Shown here in pieces: positions 9,576-20,210 of a stretch of DNA of 64,000 nucleotides; the stretch's first letter is position 1; each line of letters begins with the position of its first letter. The stretch covers positions 372,001 through 436,000 of the forward strand of contig JAPZLL010000017.1 of assembly GCA_036250225.1 (NCBI GenBank). Reading direction: 5' to 3'. Below the pieces are notes generated by a model. That model made no database searches. It was not told where the DNA came from and saw nothing but the letters and a program-made list of their open reading frames with translations. This DNA is from Cercophora sp. LCS_1. Its lineage: Eukaryota; Ascomycota; Sordariomycetes; Sordariales; Lasiosphaeriaceae. Made by a program: the position numbers and the translations under genes.

Positions 9576-10457
9576 ATGGAAGAACTCGACCTCCTAATCC
9601 TCGGCGCAGGGTGGACCTCGACCTTCCTAATCCCCCTCCTCAAATCCGCGTCCCTGCCCTTCGCAGCAACAACAACGACCGGCCGCTCCGTCTCGGGCGT
9701 CCCCACCCTTCCATTCAAATTCGACCCCGCCAATCCCGACCCCTCAGCCATCGCCGCCCTCCCACGCGCACGCTACATCCTCGTCACATTCCCGCTGTAC
9801 GACCTCGGTCCGTCGAAATATCTGATCGAGACGTATTCTGCAACTCACGTGCGCGGAGACGGAAATGCAAAGGGTGATTTTAGGTTCATCCAGCTCGGTA
9901 GCACGGGCATCTGGCAGGGTCAGGCGGGGCAGACTTCGACCGGCGAAGGAAAAGGACCATGGCTGGATAGAAGGAGTGAATACGATGGGGAGAATAAGCG
10001 CGCCAAGGCGGAGGAGGAGGTGCTCGGCTTGGGAGGGTGCGTGATGAATCTTGCGGGGCTGTGGGGTGGGGAGAGATCACCGAGGAATTGGGTTTCGAGG
10101 GTTGCAAAGACGAGGGACGATGTCAAGGGGAAGAAAAGTCTGCATTTGGTGCATGGGGTGGATGTTGCGCGGGGGATTTTGGGGGTTGTGAAGGAGAGGG
10201 AGAAGTGGGAGGAGTTTGGACGGGGCCAGAGGTGGATGGTGACGGATGGGTGGGTATATGATTGGTGGTCGTTGCTGGTGAGGTGGGGGGAGAAGGAAGA
10301 TGGGGGATTGACGGAGCAGGCGGGCTGGGTTTGGGAGCTGATGAGTGAGGACGGTGTCAAGGCGCTGCCGAGGGAGTCAGAGGTGTTGGGACGGTGTTAT
10401 GATTCGAGGGAGTTTTGGAGGGTTTGGGGGGTTGTGCCTCTCAAAGGAGGGATTTGA
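9576..10457 (+). CDS. NAD(P)-binding Rossmann-fold protein (atypical/extended SDR, epimerase-like)
   Basis: Intronless, 293 residues. The N-terminus is a dinucleotide-binding beta-alpha-beta unit, LLILGAGWTSTFL, with Gly-x-Gly near residues 10-12. The next strands (ARYILVTFPLYD, FRFIQLGSTGIWQ) fit an SDR fold, and CVMNLAGLWGG followed by HLVHGVDVARGI resembles the substrate-side region of atypical extended SDRs of the YeeZ kind. No canonical YxxxK active-site pair is apparent, so it may be a non-catalytic or unusual member. No signal peptide or membrane span. Function unknown beyond nucleotide binding. Confidence 0.7.
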   Translation: MEELDLLILGAGWTSTFLIPLLKSASLPFAATTTTGRSVSGVPTLPFKFDPANPDPSAIAALPRARYILVTFPLYDLGPSKYLIETYSATHVRGDGNAKGDFRFIQLGSTGIWQGQAGQTSTGEGKGPWLDRRSEYDGENKRAKAEEEVLGLGGCVMNLAGLWGGERSPRNWVSRVAKTRDDVKGKKSLHLVHGVDVARGILGVVKEREKWEEFGRGQRWMVTDGWVYDWWSLLVRWGEKEDGGLTEQAGWVWELMSEDGVKALPRESEVLGRCYDSREFWRVWGVVPLKGGI

Positions 10458-10775
10458 CCGGGTTGGCTTTACTTGAAAGGCGAACTCTAATAAGACGGGT
10501 CATCGACGGTGTTCAGGCTCGGCAGGCACAAGGCTCGGTGTTCGCAACCCAAAACAGGATGGAAAAGTCTATTCGTGAGGTTGAGCCGTGGGACAATAAC
10601 CCTTTTCACGGCAATAAAATCAACTGCAGGTGCTTTCTTTCGCCAAGTCCTTCCGTTCGTAGATCTTCCCTTCACAAAGACCATGTCATCCATCCCCTTT
10701 TGTTTCACAGCCGCTTGTCTCACTTCAAGCAACATGGCGTGCTCACCAGATCCTAGCCCGGCGATCTTCGCCAAC
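10458..10775. other. Intergenic, nothing identified
   Basis: Short spacer before the FunK1 pseudogene. No coding or regulatory element can be supported. Confidence 0.35.
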
Positions 10776-12365
10776 ATGACCGATGTCAAGGAGTTGCGAG
10801 ATGTTCTCTATTATGAATCCGCCGCGGAAAGGGTGACAGTCGATGGGGCCCTAGACCACCTGGGACCAGCCGGTGAGAATCCCCATCACCACCAAAATCA
10901 GAACAGACGCTAACAAAGCACAGCCGCCCTCAAACTGGCCCGTTTGCTCCGCGGGCCCGAATATCTCCGGCCCTGTCCACTCTTACCAACCAAGGTCAAC
11001 GGTCGACGCGACGACCTAGCCAGCTGCTTCCTCGAGCTCGACGAAATCCTCCATGCCGACTACGGCGAGCTCGAAACCTACATGTACGCATGCGACTTCG
11101 ACCATCCACCCGACCGAATCCCATGCACCCTCTTCAGCAACATCGCACCGCTTTTGCGCGCCATCTGCACCGGCCCAGAAGAGCTGGACAACGACCTCGT
11201 TATCCAACATGTCGAATGGGCGAACATCGCGCTTGAGGCTCACATCTTCATCGACCGATACGATCGCTACATCGAAATCACCCGCAACGGCCAACCAGAA
11301 CGAATCATCCTCGACAAACTACTCCTCGGGGACGGAAAGCTCACGCTCAGAAACCCCACGATCTGGAAAGCCCACCGCGCCTCCGACCCAGCCACGCCCC
11401 TCGTCGTCAAAGACGTATGGGTACAGCCCTGCAGCAGAGACGAAGGCGCGCTGCTGGCCAAAGCCACACGTGCCGGCGTGGTCAACGTAGCGCGGTATTA
11501 CCACCACGAGACGGTCACCACATCCGCACTCGACGACGATGGGAACGTCCAGTCGACACCCGAGCAGGAGGGGAACGGCACGAACACCAGAATCCCTGGT
11601 GGAGCAGAATGCCGCCGCATCATAACCCTCGACTCCGGGGGGCCCATTGTGTTTGCCACTTCGCCGCTCGTCGTCCTCCGCGCGTTTAGATGCTACCTGG
11701 ACGGCCACAAATCGCTCTACAACGCCGGGATTCTACACCGTGATCTGTCCATCAGCAACTTTCTCATCAACGAGGACAAGCCCAACCCGTCGCAGTTCGC
11801 CTTTATAATCGATCTCGATTCTGCAGTGGACATGGACGTGTCAACCGGCGAGACGGACGGAAGGGCCGGTACATAGCCGTTTACACCCACCCAGAAGTTT
11901 AGTTTGCCGTCGCAGAACTGTGCGAATGAGATTGAGTCGTTGTTTTGGGTTTTATAAATTCTGTGTACCCAGTACGAGAGGCCGGGACGAGAGAGTGAGA
12001 TAGGCAGCGAGTTTTGGGAGGGGTGGGCAGCTACGAGTCCGATGAATTATGCGGCTTGTAGGAAGGGGTATGTGTGCGATGAGAGTTTTTTCGGCATGTT
12101 GGTGGAGAACTTGGTTACGCCGCTGTATCAACCGCTTATACCGTGTCTTAAGAGGTTGCGAACGGTGGTGTTCCCAGGGGGTGGGCTGAATGAGCCGGGG
12201 AATACGGGGCTGTATGAGAGGGTGAAGAGTGTGTCCATAGAGGCGGAGCTAGATTTGGAGGGTATTTATGAGGACGAGGAGACTGGTAATGAGGGTGATG
12301 AGACTGGTGAGGATGACGATGATGATGATAATGGAACTTTCGAAGGGGAGACTTCTTATGACTGA
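10776..12365 (+). pseudogene. FunK1-type fungal protein kinase, disrupted by two in-frame stops
   Basis: Exon 1 (10776-10872, starting MTDVKELRDVLYY) joins across a clean 51-nt intron (10873-10923) to a long exon beginning at 10924. The protein has the fungus-specific FunK1 kinase layout: DVWVQPCSRDEGALLAKA, then the catalytic loop HRDLSISNFLIN and the metal-binding strand FIIDLDSAVDMD. Shortly after this, a TAG (11874-11876) and a TAA (11955-11957) interrupt the frame. The same frame then continues with typical FunK1 C-terminal sequence (NEIESLFWVL before the second stop, later TPLYQPLIPCLKRLR and TVVFPGGG) to TGA at 12363-12365. No intron removes both stops while keeping frame and the conserved ESLFWVL segment. 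I therefore read it as a recently inactivated gene. A truncated 337-residue product ending at the first stop is the alternative. Confidence 0.75.
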
Positions 12366-13061
12366 GGATGAGCCTCCCTAGCGTCACTGGTTGAAGAGCA
12401 CCGGCCATTGTTCAAAATATCCAAGACCGCAGTCGTCGATGGCGCACAGCCGAGAGACATATAATCTTATGGCCCCTGAAGCCGTAAGCTTCGAGAAGGA
12501 ATCCTCCTGTCCGATATCCCTGATCTTGGAACTGGAGTTTGTTCAGCATTACTTGACGAATTTGTCCCTGTGCCCATAAACTACTGCCCCAGAGACAAGT
12601 GCAACTTTCCCATTTAATCGTCATCCAATTTGAGATGCATGGTCCTTTTGTCAGGTATCCCGGCACTTTGGTGGTTCCAGATCGTTGATGCGCTGGGAAC
12701 CCCCCACAACAGGGGCAACTCAGGGGCAGATCATGCCGCGAACCCGCATTGCTGCGCCGTCGCTACCGGGAACTGGGTTCAATGCTGCCCGAAAATAGTG
12801 AACGACTGCAATCAAAGTTGCATTGAAAAGACGGATTTCACGATCGCGTCCCGAATTCCGGGATCGAGACCAAAGCGTGATCTGAAGGATTCGATAATGA
12901 AACGGTCATGATCGACTTGGCGCGTAAAGATACTCCTGAGATGCCGTTGTTGAAGGCGACTTTCCTCTTCCTTTCATACGATGGAAGGTTGAAGACGCTG
13001 GCATTCGAAATCCAATCTCTATCCCGACACCAGCGAGTCGTCCATTCGCTCAAAACTCACA
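12366..13061. other. Intergenic with one weak cysteine-rich frame
   Basis: A 93-residue frame at 12630-12911 contains HCCAVATGNWVQCC and a few more Cys after a hydrophobic start. That is not enough to call a secreted peptide. Nothing else seen. Confidence 0.3.
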
Positions 13062-15494
13062 ATGGATTGGAGTGGCGACAGAACTCCCCAGAACGACTTT
13101 GAGTATCCTCATGAGAAGCAAAAAAAGGTCTTCACGGCCGAGACCTTTTTCACCGACTCCGATTTCGACACCCCGACATCACCAACACGAACCAACACAT
13201 CTCTCACCGACGACAACAATGGCCAACCAGATTCAAAGACGTTCGAGAAGCCCAAAGTGGTGGCGAGCAGCCGAAGACGAGACGCCCTCATGTACGGCGT
13301 CGCATACCACCTCCTAGCCGTTCTCGTCACGGCCCTCATGACGATCGCGTACGCACAGGAGTGGAGGTGGCCGTATCCTGGTCCGTCCGATGAAGTCATG
13401 GCTGCGCTGCAGTTCGCCGCCAAGCTCCACGAGTGCCTCCTCATTCTGTCGCTGTCAAACATCATCTTCCACCGGCTCCGGTACATGTTGTTGCGATGCG
13501 ACGGCTTGCCACTCGGCCTGCTTACCACGCCTTTCCAGCTCAACAACCCCTTCTTCTTTGTGAGCCCTGAGTTCCTCGGCGCATTGCGGAAGCTGTTCTC
13601 GGGGGTCAATATCTTCCTCACCTTTATGCTGATCGGAGCCATTGCGCTGTTGTCGTTCGCAGCCAGTCCGTTCTCGGCCGTCGTGTTGATCCCCCGAGAG
13701 ATTCGCTTTCTGGCGTCTGGCTCGCACAGCATGGTGAGGAACCTTCTGGAGAGTGGAAAGTTGTCTGGGCCTCAAGATGCGGAAGGATTTTATGGTTTCG
13801 ATACGTTTGCAATCCCGCCAGAAGGTCTCTACCCTATGGCGATTGGTCCGGAGCTGGGGGTAACCTGGAGTTGCCCGGCCGTCCCAAGTCGACCAGGAAA
13901 CTGCTTGTCCTTCTTCCAGGCACAGTTTGCCGACATCTTTGCCGCCAGCTGGACCGGCGCCGGGCCTTCTCAGTTGACCCTTCTCGACACTGACCCTAGA
14001 GGAATCACCGAGGGCGGAGACCAAGCGATCCTAGAGATTGGCGATGTCAGGGTTGTCAAGGAGGAACTCTATGTGGCGTTCCCCTACATGGGCCCACTGT
14101 ACAGAACGAGTCACCCGCTTTGGCCCGTGACAACTTCGCTGGTCAGGTTTAGCAATCGCGCGTTTGCTCAGCAGCTTCAGCTGGGAGACAGCTATCCTTT
14201 GATGGCTAGCGCTGCGTTGGCTGACAGTAACGGGGAGAAGCTTCCGGCCATGCAGCCTCAGATCCTCACCCAGGCATGTCTGCGGACCGTCGAGGTAGAC
14301 CGATTGAGTCTGGAGTATCTGACCGGGTACGAATGGGGAGCCCGCAGTTCTGACCCGGAACTATTGGGCGGCTACCTGTGTTTCGGTACAGGCTTATACC
14401 CGGCCTTCAACTTCACCATGAACGACGAGTTGGCGAGCTTGTTGTTGCGGCAAGACTGGGTAAAGGGATTTCACCTCTTTGTCGATCTTCAGGACCATGT
14501 GCCTTTTCCAATCTCGGGCGGCTATATCACAGTCGAGCCGTCGCGGCGACCCGAGTTGGTGGCGGAGTTGGCAGAAGACGCAGGGTTCTACCAAAACATG
14601 AGGATCGCGTTCTTCATTGCCCAGTGGGCGCCAGCTGAGCCCTCTAGCATCCAGGACATCAAGATCGCTCGGGGTCCACAAGGCCAAGGGATCTTGGCAG
14701 GCAAGTTTGCGAAGCCTTTCGAGGACCGCCTCAACATGACAGCAGAGACGGTAGGCCCGGTCGTGCGCATGGACACAGCGTGGCTGAACTCGCTCGACAT
14801 CTTTCCGTTTGAAGCAGTGCCGCTTGCCGGATTCCCACGGCTGGACAACAACTCGCGATCTCTCTTCGATCACGTGGCCGCCATGAACGATGCACAAGGC
14901 AGTGTGGTGTCGGTTCTCCTTGCTGCGGTTATGTCGGCTGTCCAGCTATCGTACGGAACTGCACCACCGGATGGAGTGATGTGTCTCGGCCCTAAAGGAA
15001 CATCTTGCTTGTTCGCGTCTGACCTGCCAGGCGATCCCGACCAGCCACTCGTCCAGTACGAATTCCGGAATCAGCTACCGGCAGGGGAGATTGACAAACC
15101 GGAGAATCAGTTGCATGTGCGGATCAGAATCGACGAGGATGCGTGGGGCTACTCGTTCCAGGGCGTGACCATCATCCTGGCTTTCGTCTTTCTGTACTCG
15201 CATTTGCTGCTGGTTGTGGTTCATCTCGTCATCATGGCCTTTGGGGGGTGGAGCAGCACGGCATGGACGTGCTTGACCGACTTTGTTGTGTTGGGCATCG
15301 GGTCGGCGTCATCGGACCTCGTTGAGAACGCCGGTGCAGGGGTGGGCAGTTGGCGGACGTGGTCGTTCCTGACGTCAGTGCGGAACGTCAAACGCGAAGA
15401 CCGGCTGGAGCTGGTCATTTGCGACCAGGAAAGGGAAGAGTACGGCGGTCTCTTGGGAAGGGAACGGACGGAAGAGAACAAAAAGTATGCATGA
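13062..15494 (+). CDS. Large polytopic fungal membrane protein, uncharacterised
   Basis: Intronless, 810 residues. A polar N-terminus of about 75 residues is followed by hydrophobic segments near 75-97 (YGVAYHLLAVLVTALMTIAY), 115-135 (ECLLILSLSNIIF) and 190-215 (IFLTFMLIGAIALLSFAAS). A long, probably extracytoplasmic central region follows (about 220-715) with Cys pairs and N-x-S/T sites. Two closely spaced membrane segments lie near 720-775 (GVTIILAFVFLYSHLLLVVV, then TCLTDFVVLGIGS), and a short charged tail ends the protein. This TM-loop-TM plan is common among large unnamed membrane proteins of Pezizomycotina. I know no biochemical function for it. Start chosen at the first Met of the frame. 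Confidence 0.7.
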   Translation: MDWSGDRTPQNDFEYPHEKQKKVFTAETFFTDSDFDTPTSPTRTNTSLTDDNNGQPDSKTFEKPKVVASSRRRDALMYGVAYHLLAVLVTALMTIAYAQEWRWPYPGPSDEVMAALQFAAKLHECLLILSLSNIIFHRLRYMLLRCDGLPLGLLTTPFQLNNPFFFVSPEFLGALRKLFSGVNIFLTFMLIGAIALLSFAASPFSAVVLIPREIRFLASGSHSMVRNLLESGKLSGPQDAEGFYGFDTFAIPPEGLYPMAIGPELGVTWSCPAVPSRPGNCLSFFQAQFADIFAASWTGAGPSQLTLLDTDPRGITEGGDQAILEIGDVRVVKEELYVAFPYMGPLYRTSHPLWPVTTSLVRFSNRAFAQQLQLGDSYPLMASAALADSNGEKLPAMQPQILTQACLRTVEVDRLSLEYLTGYEWGARSSDPELLGGYLCFGTGLYPAFNFTMNDELASLLLRQDWVKGFHLFVDLQDHVPFPISGGYITVEPSRRPELVAELAEDAGFYQNMRIAFFIAQWAPAEPSSIQDIKIARGPQGQGILAGKFAKPFEDRLNMTAETVGPVVRMDTAWLNSLDIFPFEAVPLAGFPRLDNNSRSLFDHVAAMNDAQGSVVSVLLAAVMSAVQLSYGTAPPDGVMCLGPKGTSCLFASDLPGDPDQPLVQYEFRNQLPAGEIDKPENQLHVRIRIDEDAWGYSFQGVTIILAFVFLYSHLLLVVVHLVIMAFGGWSSTAWTCLTDFVVLGIGSASSDLVENAGAGVGSWRTWSFLTSVRNVKREDRLELVICDQEREEYGGLLGRERTEENKKYA

Positions 15495-15947
15495 CATGTA
15501 TTTTACAGAATAGATGAGTAAATGGTAATGCGGAGAGAACACATGTTCGATGCGATGTTGTTGAGATGCCAAGACCTTTGTGCTGGACCTGCATGTTGTG
15601 GGTTGCACTCGGAACCCGGAACCCGGGGCCTGCAGTGTGCAAAACAGTGGCAAAGCGGTGCAACTATCGGATATTCAGTTACCCCGCATTCCAGCCACCT
15701 ACACCTGGCGCCTGCCTGGCCAACTTCACTCGGTCATCATCATCCGACAGCAGTTCGCAATCATCAAAAACACCCATCATTTCATCGCGAATCATCAGCA
15801 AACAGCGCCGTATCCATCCCGTGCGCTGCTCTCGTTGCAGCTTTTTAACTGCTGGGCTTCCGGCGCTCCGCTGCGACCCAAGTGTTTGGTCACTGGTGGA
15901 GCCTTTGCTGTGACGCGCGGGACGTGACGTCTCACGACTCCATCGCT
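15495..15947. other. Intergenic, nothing identified
   Basis: Contains the presumed 3' UTR of the membrane protein and the promoter of the M13 peptidase. No coding signal was supported. Confidence 0.35.
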
Positions 15948-18386
15948 ATGGCGTCGGAGAAGGTGGCGTTCCTAAGGGCCAACACCCCACAGGAACTCCC
16001 TACTGCTCATCAGAATCCTCAACCCCAACAATCCTCCTGTCGCCGCCGCTTTCTGCGCGGCGTCGCCTTTGCGTCGCTCGGCTTAGCGGTCCTGCACGTC
16101 TGTCTGAAGCCGACGCCATCCGCCATTGCCCCGGCGGCCCCGGTGGAGCCCGCCAAGACCGACGTCTGCTTGACACCGGCATGCGTCCACGCCTCCTCTG
16201 AGATCTTGTATAATCTGTCGCCCAACTTCAAGGAGCTCGACCCCTGTACCGATTTCGAGGAGCTTGTCTGCGGCGGCTGGAGGGAACGCCATGACCTCCG
16301 ACCCGACCAGGGCGATGCCTTCACCGGCACCATCATGGCCGAGAACTCACAGCTCCTTCTGCGCCACATCCTTGAGGCTCCCTACCCCAAGTCCTCCAAG
16401 CACTCATACTTCTCGCCAATGCAGCTCGACGCATCAAGTCACTCCAAGGACGAGGACAACTTTGAGAAGCTGACCGCCGGATACAAGGCCTGTCTTGATG
16501 AGGATACCATCAAGAAGCTTGGCATCACACCCCTCGCAGACATTGTCAAGAAGGTCAAGCTCTCTTTCCCTTTGTCTGGAAGCTCGTCAGCAAACGCCCT
16601 TAGCGAGACGATTCTGTTCCTGCTCAAGCACGGAGTCGCTGGGCTCGTGGCACCTGGTACGGGTGCTGACGACGCCGACCCGGATGTGGTTGTGGTTTCA
16701 GTGGGTGCGCCGTGGCGAATCGGTCTCCCATCCAAGGAGCGTTACGATGACGAGACTCTTGTGAAGAAGTATAGGGGCGTCATTGTTGAGGTGCTGTCTC
16801 AGCTGAGCCCCGAGGAGAACAAGGATGTGTTGGCTGGTGTTGTTGACTTTGAGAAGAAGCTTGCTGCCGCTTCACCCTCGACTGAGGAGCGTCAGGACGT
16901 TACTGTGAGTGATGCGATACTCTCGGATCCTAATCCCCACTGACCCTCTTTAGAAATACTACAACCCCATGTCGTTGGAGGACGCGTCGGCACTGGCGCC
17001 CAAGGTTGGCCTTGCCCACGTCATCTCCACCCTCGCTGGCAAGAACAAGGTTGAGCGCCTGATTGTCAACGCACCGAAGTACCTCAAGGAGCTCCAGAAG
17101 ATCCTTGACGAGACTGATGCCGCCGTTGTGCAAAGCTACTTTGTGTGGAAGGTTGTCCAGGCTTTCTACTCATATATCGACTCTCCTGCCGTGGAGCCGT
17201 ACAAGGGCTTTGTGAACGAGCTTGCCGGAAAGGTAGGTCACATTTTCCTCGTCACCAACTTCAGGGGCTAACCGCCTGCAGGACCCTAAGTCAAAGCCGG
17301 AGCGCTGGCGCACCTGTGTCAACCACGTCGACGACACCCTCGGCTGGATCTTGTCTCGCTTCTTTATCGAAAAGGCCTTCTCTGCGAAGGCCAAGGAATT
17401 CGGCGATCTCATTGTTTCGGACATCAAGGATGAGTTTGCCAAGAAGCTCGAGGCGACCCAGTGGATGGACGATGAGACCACCAAGAAGGCCATCGACAAG
17501 GTGCACAATATTGTCCAAAAGATCGGCTACCCGACCAAGAGCCCCGACGTTATGGATCCTGATGACCTGGCGTCGTACTACAAGACCGTCAACATCAGCT
17601 CTGACACATTCTTCTCCAACGCGCTTTCGGCCATCGCCTTTGAGGTTGCTGATGAGTGGTCAACGCTAGGCAAGCCCGTCGATCGCTCGACGTGGGGTAT
17701 GACCGCCAGCACAGTCAACGCCTATTATAACCCTCCAGGAAATGAGATTGTGGTGAGTTGATTTTGGTGTCTTGGAAAATGACATGCGCTGATCATCTCG
17801 TTAGTTCCCTGCGGGCATCATGCAGTTCCCAGTCTTCGACGTCGAGGTCCCCGCCTACGTCTCGTACGGCGCCTTTGGCTCCGTCGCAGGCCACGAACTC
17901 TCCCACGCCTTTGACTCGACTGGCCGCCACTACGACCAGAACGGTAACTATACCGACTGGTGGTCGAAGGGAACCGTCAAGGCGTTTGAGAAGCGCGCCC
18001 AATGCTTTGTTGACCAGTACAGCAACTACACCGTTCCGGGGCCCGACGACAAGCCCCTCCACGTCAACGGCCGCCTCACGCTCGGTGAGAACATTGCTGA
18101 TGCCGGCGGTCTCTCAGCCTCCTTCCAGGCTTGGAAGCGCCGTGCCGCTGAGAAGCCCAACGCTCACTTACCCGGCTTAGAGCACTTTACTCAGAGCCAG
18201 CTCTTCTTTGTCAGTTACTCGAACTGGTGGTGCGGTAAGTCGCGCCCTGACACTGCTGTCAACCGCATCTACACCGATCCCCATGCGCCCAAGTGGGCGA
18301 GAATCTTAGGTACCATGGCCAACAGTCGGGAGTTCAGGGAGAGCTTCCAGTGTGAGAGCAAGAAGCCGACCTGTGAGCTCTGGTAG
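15948..18386 (+). CDS. M13 family zinc metallopeptidase (neprilysin/ECE-like)
   Basis: Four exons: 15948-16904, 16954-17232, 17282-17752 and 17805-18386. All introns are phase 0 and 49-52 nt, giving 762 residues. A single hydrophobic segment at about 37-53 (FLRGVAFASLGLAVLHVCL) after basic residues predicts a type II membrane anchor with a lumenal or extracellular catalytic domain. The M13 signatures are complete. NAYYNPPGNEI is followed by the zinc site HELSH (His599, Glu600, His603) in GHELSHAFDSTGRHYD. GENIADAGG at about 663-671 supplies the third zinc ligand and Asp. The C-terminus is CELW, the CxxW ending of this family. M13 peptidases cut short peptides. In fungi their substrates are largely unknown. 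Length is close to the family's usual 700-770. Confidence 0.95.
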
Positions 18387-19188
18387 GGTGTGTATACTAG
18401 TTGTTGGAAATAGAACGAGTTTCCTTGCGGAGCGAGTAGGTATGTAACAGATTAAGAAACGAGATACTAGAAATATGAAAGCGGACTTTCTTGACAAGAG
18501 AACAACGGCTTGGTCTCCTAGAACGATCACAAGAGCTGGGGTTTGCCCAAGAGCTTTATTTTTCGCACATCCCATTTTTGGTTCTCAATACGCCGCTTCA
18601 TACACAACCCTAGCCCGCCAATGCCTCCGCGTGGCTTTAGAACACAGCTGCCTGCGTGGTATTGAGATTTCCGATGTTTTTTATTTTTTTTATTTTAATA
18701 CGTCAAATTGTAAACCTCAACCCTTTTAAAAGAGATAGAGGTTAAAATGTGGTCGGCTTTGGTGGCGTTGCTCTAGGGCTAGGGTTATATATGGATGTGG
18801 TGTGTAAGAAACGAACCTGGGGTGTGCGAAAAATAGAGCTCTTGTCTAAGGACGACATCCAGGACAAAAACAAGGCCGACGGGTCCAAAGTAAAATTGAC
18901 AGCGCCGCTCCAAGTCCTCTGGTTTACACTTCAGTCGATTGTCCGAGCACCTTTTTTGTCGCATAGTTATTTTTATTTTTATTTGATTGAAATGTCTGTT
19001 GCGCAGTGTGTAAAGTTGTGTGAGCGATCGGCTTTTTTTGCGCTTGACATTAGTCCGAGCGTTTTGCCCTTTGGCATGGTTTCCCAACAGTTGGAAAGGC
19101 GTCCGGACCTGGATAGTGAGGCCGACTCGAGGGTGGGAGGGTAAGGGCTGGATTTTAAACTTCCTAGCTCCGTGGTTTTTCGGCCGTT
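18387..19188. other. Intergenic, AT-richer stretch
   Basis: Contains runs such as TTTTTTATTTTTTTTATTTTA near 18677-18697. No gene is supported. Start of the gene-poor interval that extends to about 22.8 kb. Confidence 0.35.
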
Positions 19189-19509
19189 ATGTTGCCCCTC
19201 TCGGAAAGAAAAATAGTCAGCTTTGACTTGCATTGTGATAGCCTCTGGGGCCTATTCGTCGAAGCAGATGCAAAGAAGCGGAAGATCCGGCTCGAAGCGG
19301 CGCGCGAGCTTCTGGAGCTCAATGCACTCGACCGGGCAGTAAAGGTGAAGCGGGACAGCAGACCCTGGCTCGAGAGACTCTGGATGCCTGGGTATATCAT
19401 CGACAACATTGGTATTGAGAGGTTGGCCGACGCGGACAGGAAGAAGCTTGAGGAAAGGTACCCGGACTACTTGGGCAACAGACTTGCCAAGCGCGCTCTT
19501 GATCAATAA
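19189..19509 (+). CDS. Small charged hypothetical protein
   Basis: Frame of 106 residues, rich in Lys, Arg, Glu and Leu (KKRKIRLEAARELLELNALD, LADADRKKLEERYPDYLG), predicted mostly helical. There is no signal peptide, no recognised domain and no splice evidence. Codon use from the middle onward looks coding, but the N-terminus could belong to another exon. A chance frame remains possible. Confidence 0.3.
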   Translation: MLPLSERKIVSFDLHCDSLWGLFVEADAKKRKIRLEAARELLELNALDRAVKVKRDSRPWLERLWMPGYIIDNIGIERLADADRKKLEERYPDYLGNRLAKRALDQ

Positions 19510-19901
19510 GTCGCTGTGAAAGACATCTCCTGTCAATCAGAATAGAGATTCTAAATGAGGCACGCAATTAGCCGCGTGAGGCGGTGTCCCAAAACAAACT
19601 CCAATGGCCAGCCTTGAAATGCGTGTAAGCCCGGCCAAAAGGTTCGCCCGAAATGTCGCTACACGTGCTGATTTGACGCCGGGGCACGAGATGCGGCCTG
19701 AAAGACCATGACGACCCGGAACATGTTTCATTTGTGCCCTTGATCTAGGTCGACAGTCGAAGCGGCTTGACGCCATTGGCTTGTGTGATTTCAGCTGTGA
19801 TTGACCCGCTGTTAAAAATAACCGCTGGTTTAATATCAAAGGTTGCCGGCGGGAAATCGACTCGGGGTGAAGGACATCAGCTAGTATTGGGCCTGTTGAA
19901 G

Positions 19902-19907
19902 TATAAG
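19902..19907 (+). promoter_or_regulatory. TATA-like box of the secreted-protein gene
   Basis: TATAAG 79-84 bp upstream of the ATG at 19986, in the normal position for a fungal TATA element. Confidence 0.5.
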
Positions 19908-19985
19908 TAGGGGGAGGAACTCGCTGGAGACGAGAAGCCCACAACATCCGCGTCCCTCACTCATTTTCGATCAACAGCTTTAAGA

Positions 19986-20210
19986 ATGAAGCTTCTTTCC
20001 CTTATCGCCCTCTCCGGCTTGGTCTCCGTCGTGTCGGCGGCCATCGGACAACCATGCGACCCAGGAAATACGCGACCTTGCATCTGCCTCGACAACAAGG
20101 TCTGCAGAGGTCTTGGCGGCACTCCGGTTGAGAAGTACAGTGCCACTGGGCGATTCCCTTGCCCCAGTGATCCGGGTGCTATCTGGGGTTGCTACATCTG
20201 GTGTGACTGA
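19986..20210 (+). CDS. Small cysteine-rich secreted protein
   Basis: Single-exon gene for 74 residues. Residues 1-18 (MKLLSLIALSGLVSVVSA) form a textbook signal peptide with a likely cleavage after SVVSA. The mature part is about 56 residues with seven Cys (24, 32, 34, 40, 59, 69, 73), enough for three disulfides plus one free or paired Cys. The C-terminus ends WGCYIWCD. A TATA-like box lies about 80 bp upstream. It sits alone in a gene-poor, AT-richer interval. Size, signal peptide and Cys content match small secreted proteins of filamentous fungi, a class that includes effectors and antimicrobial peptides. No specific family is recognised. Confidence 0.6.
   Translation: MKLLSLIALSGLVSVVSAAIGQPCDPGNTRPCICLDNKVCRGLGGTPVEKYSATGRFPCPSDPGAIWGCYIWCD

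Noticed and set aside
11870..11970. An intron removing both stop codons of the FunK1 gene
   Set aside because: The only GT...CAG pair spanning both stops breaks the reading frame and would delete a conserved segment.
12630..12911. Cysteine-containing 93-codon frame that might be a secreted peptide
   Set aside because: The hydrophobic start is not a convincing signal peptide and the C-terminal part is not compact.
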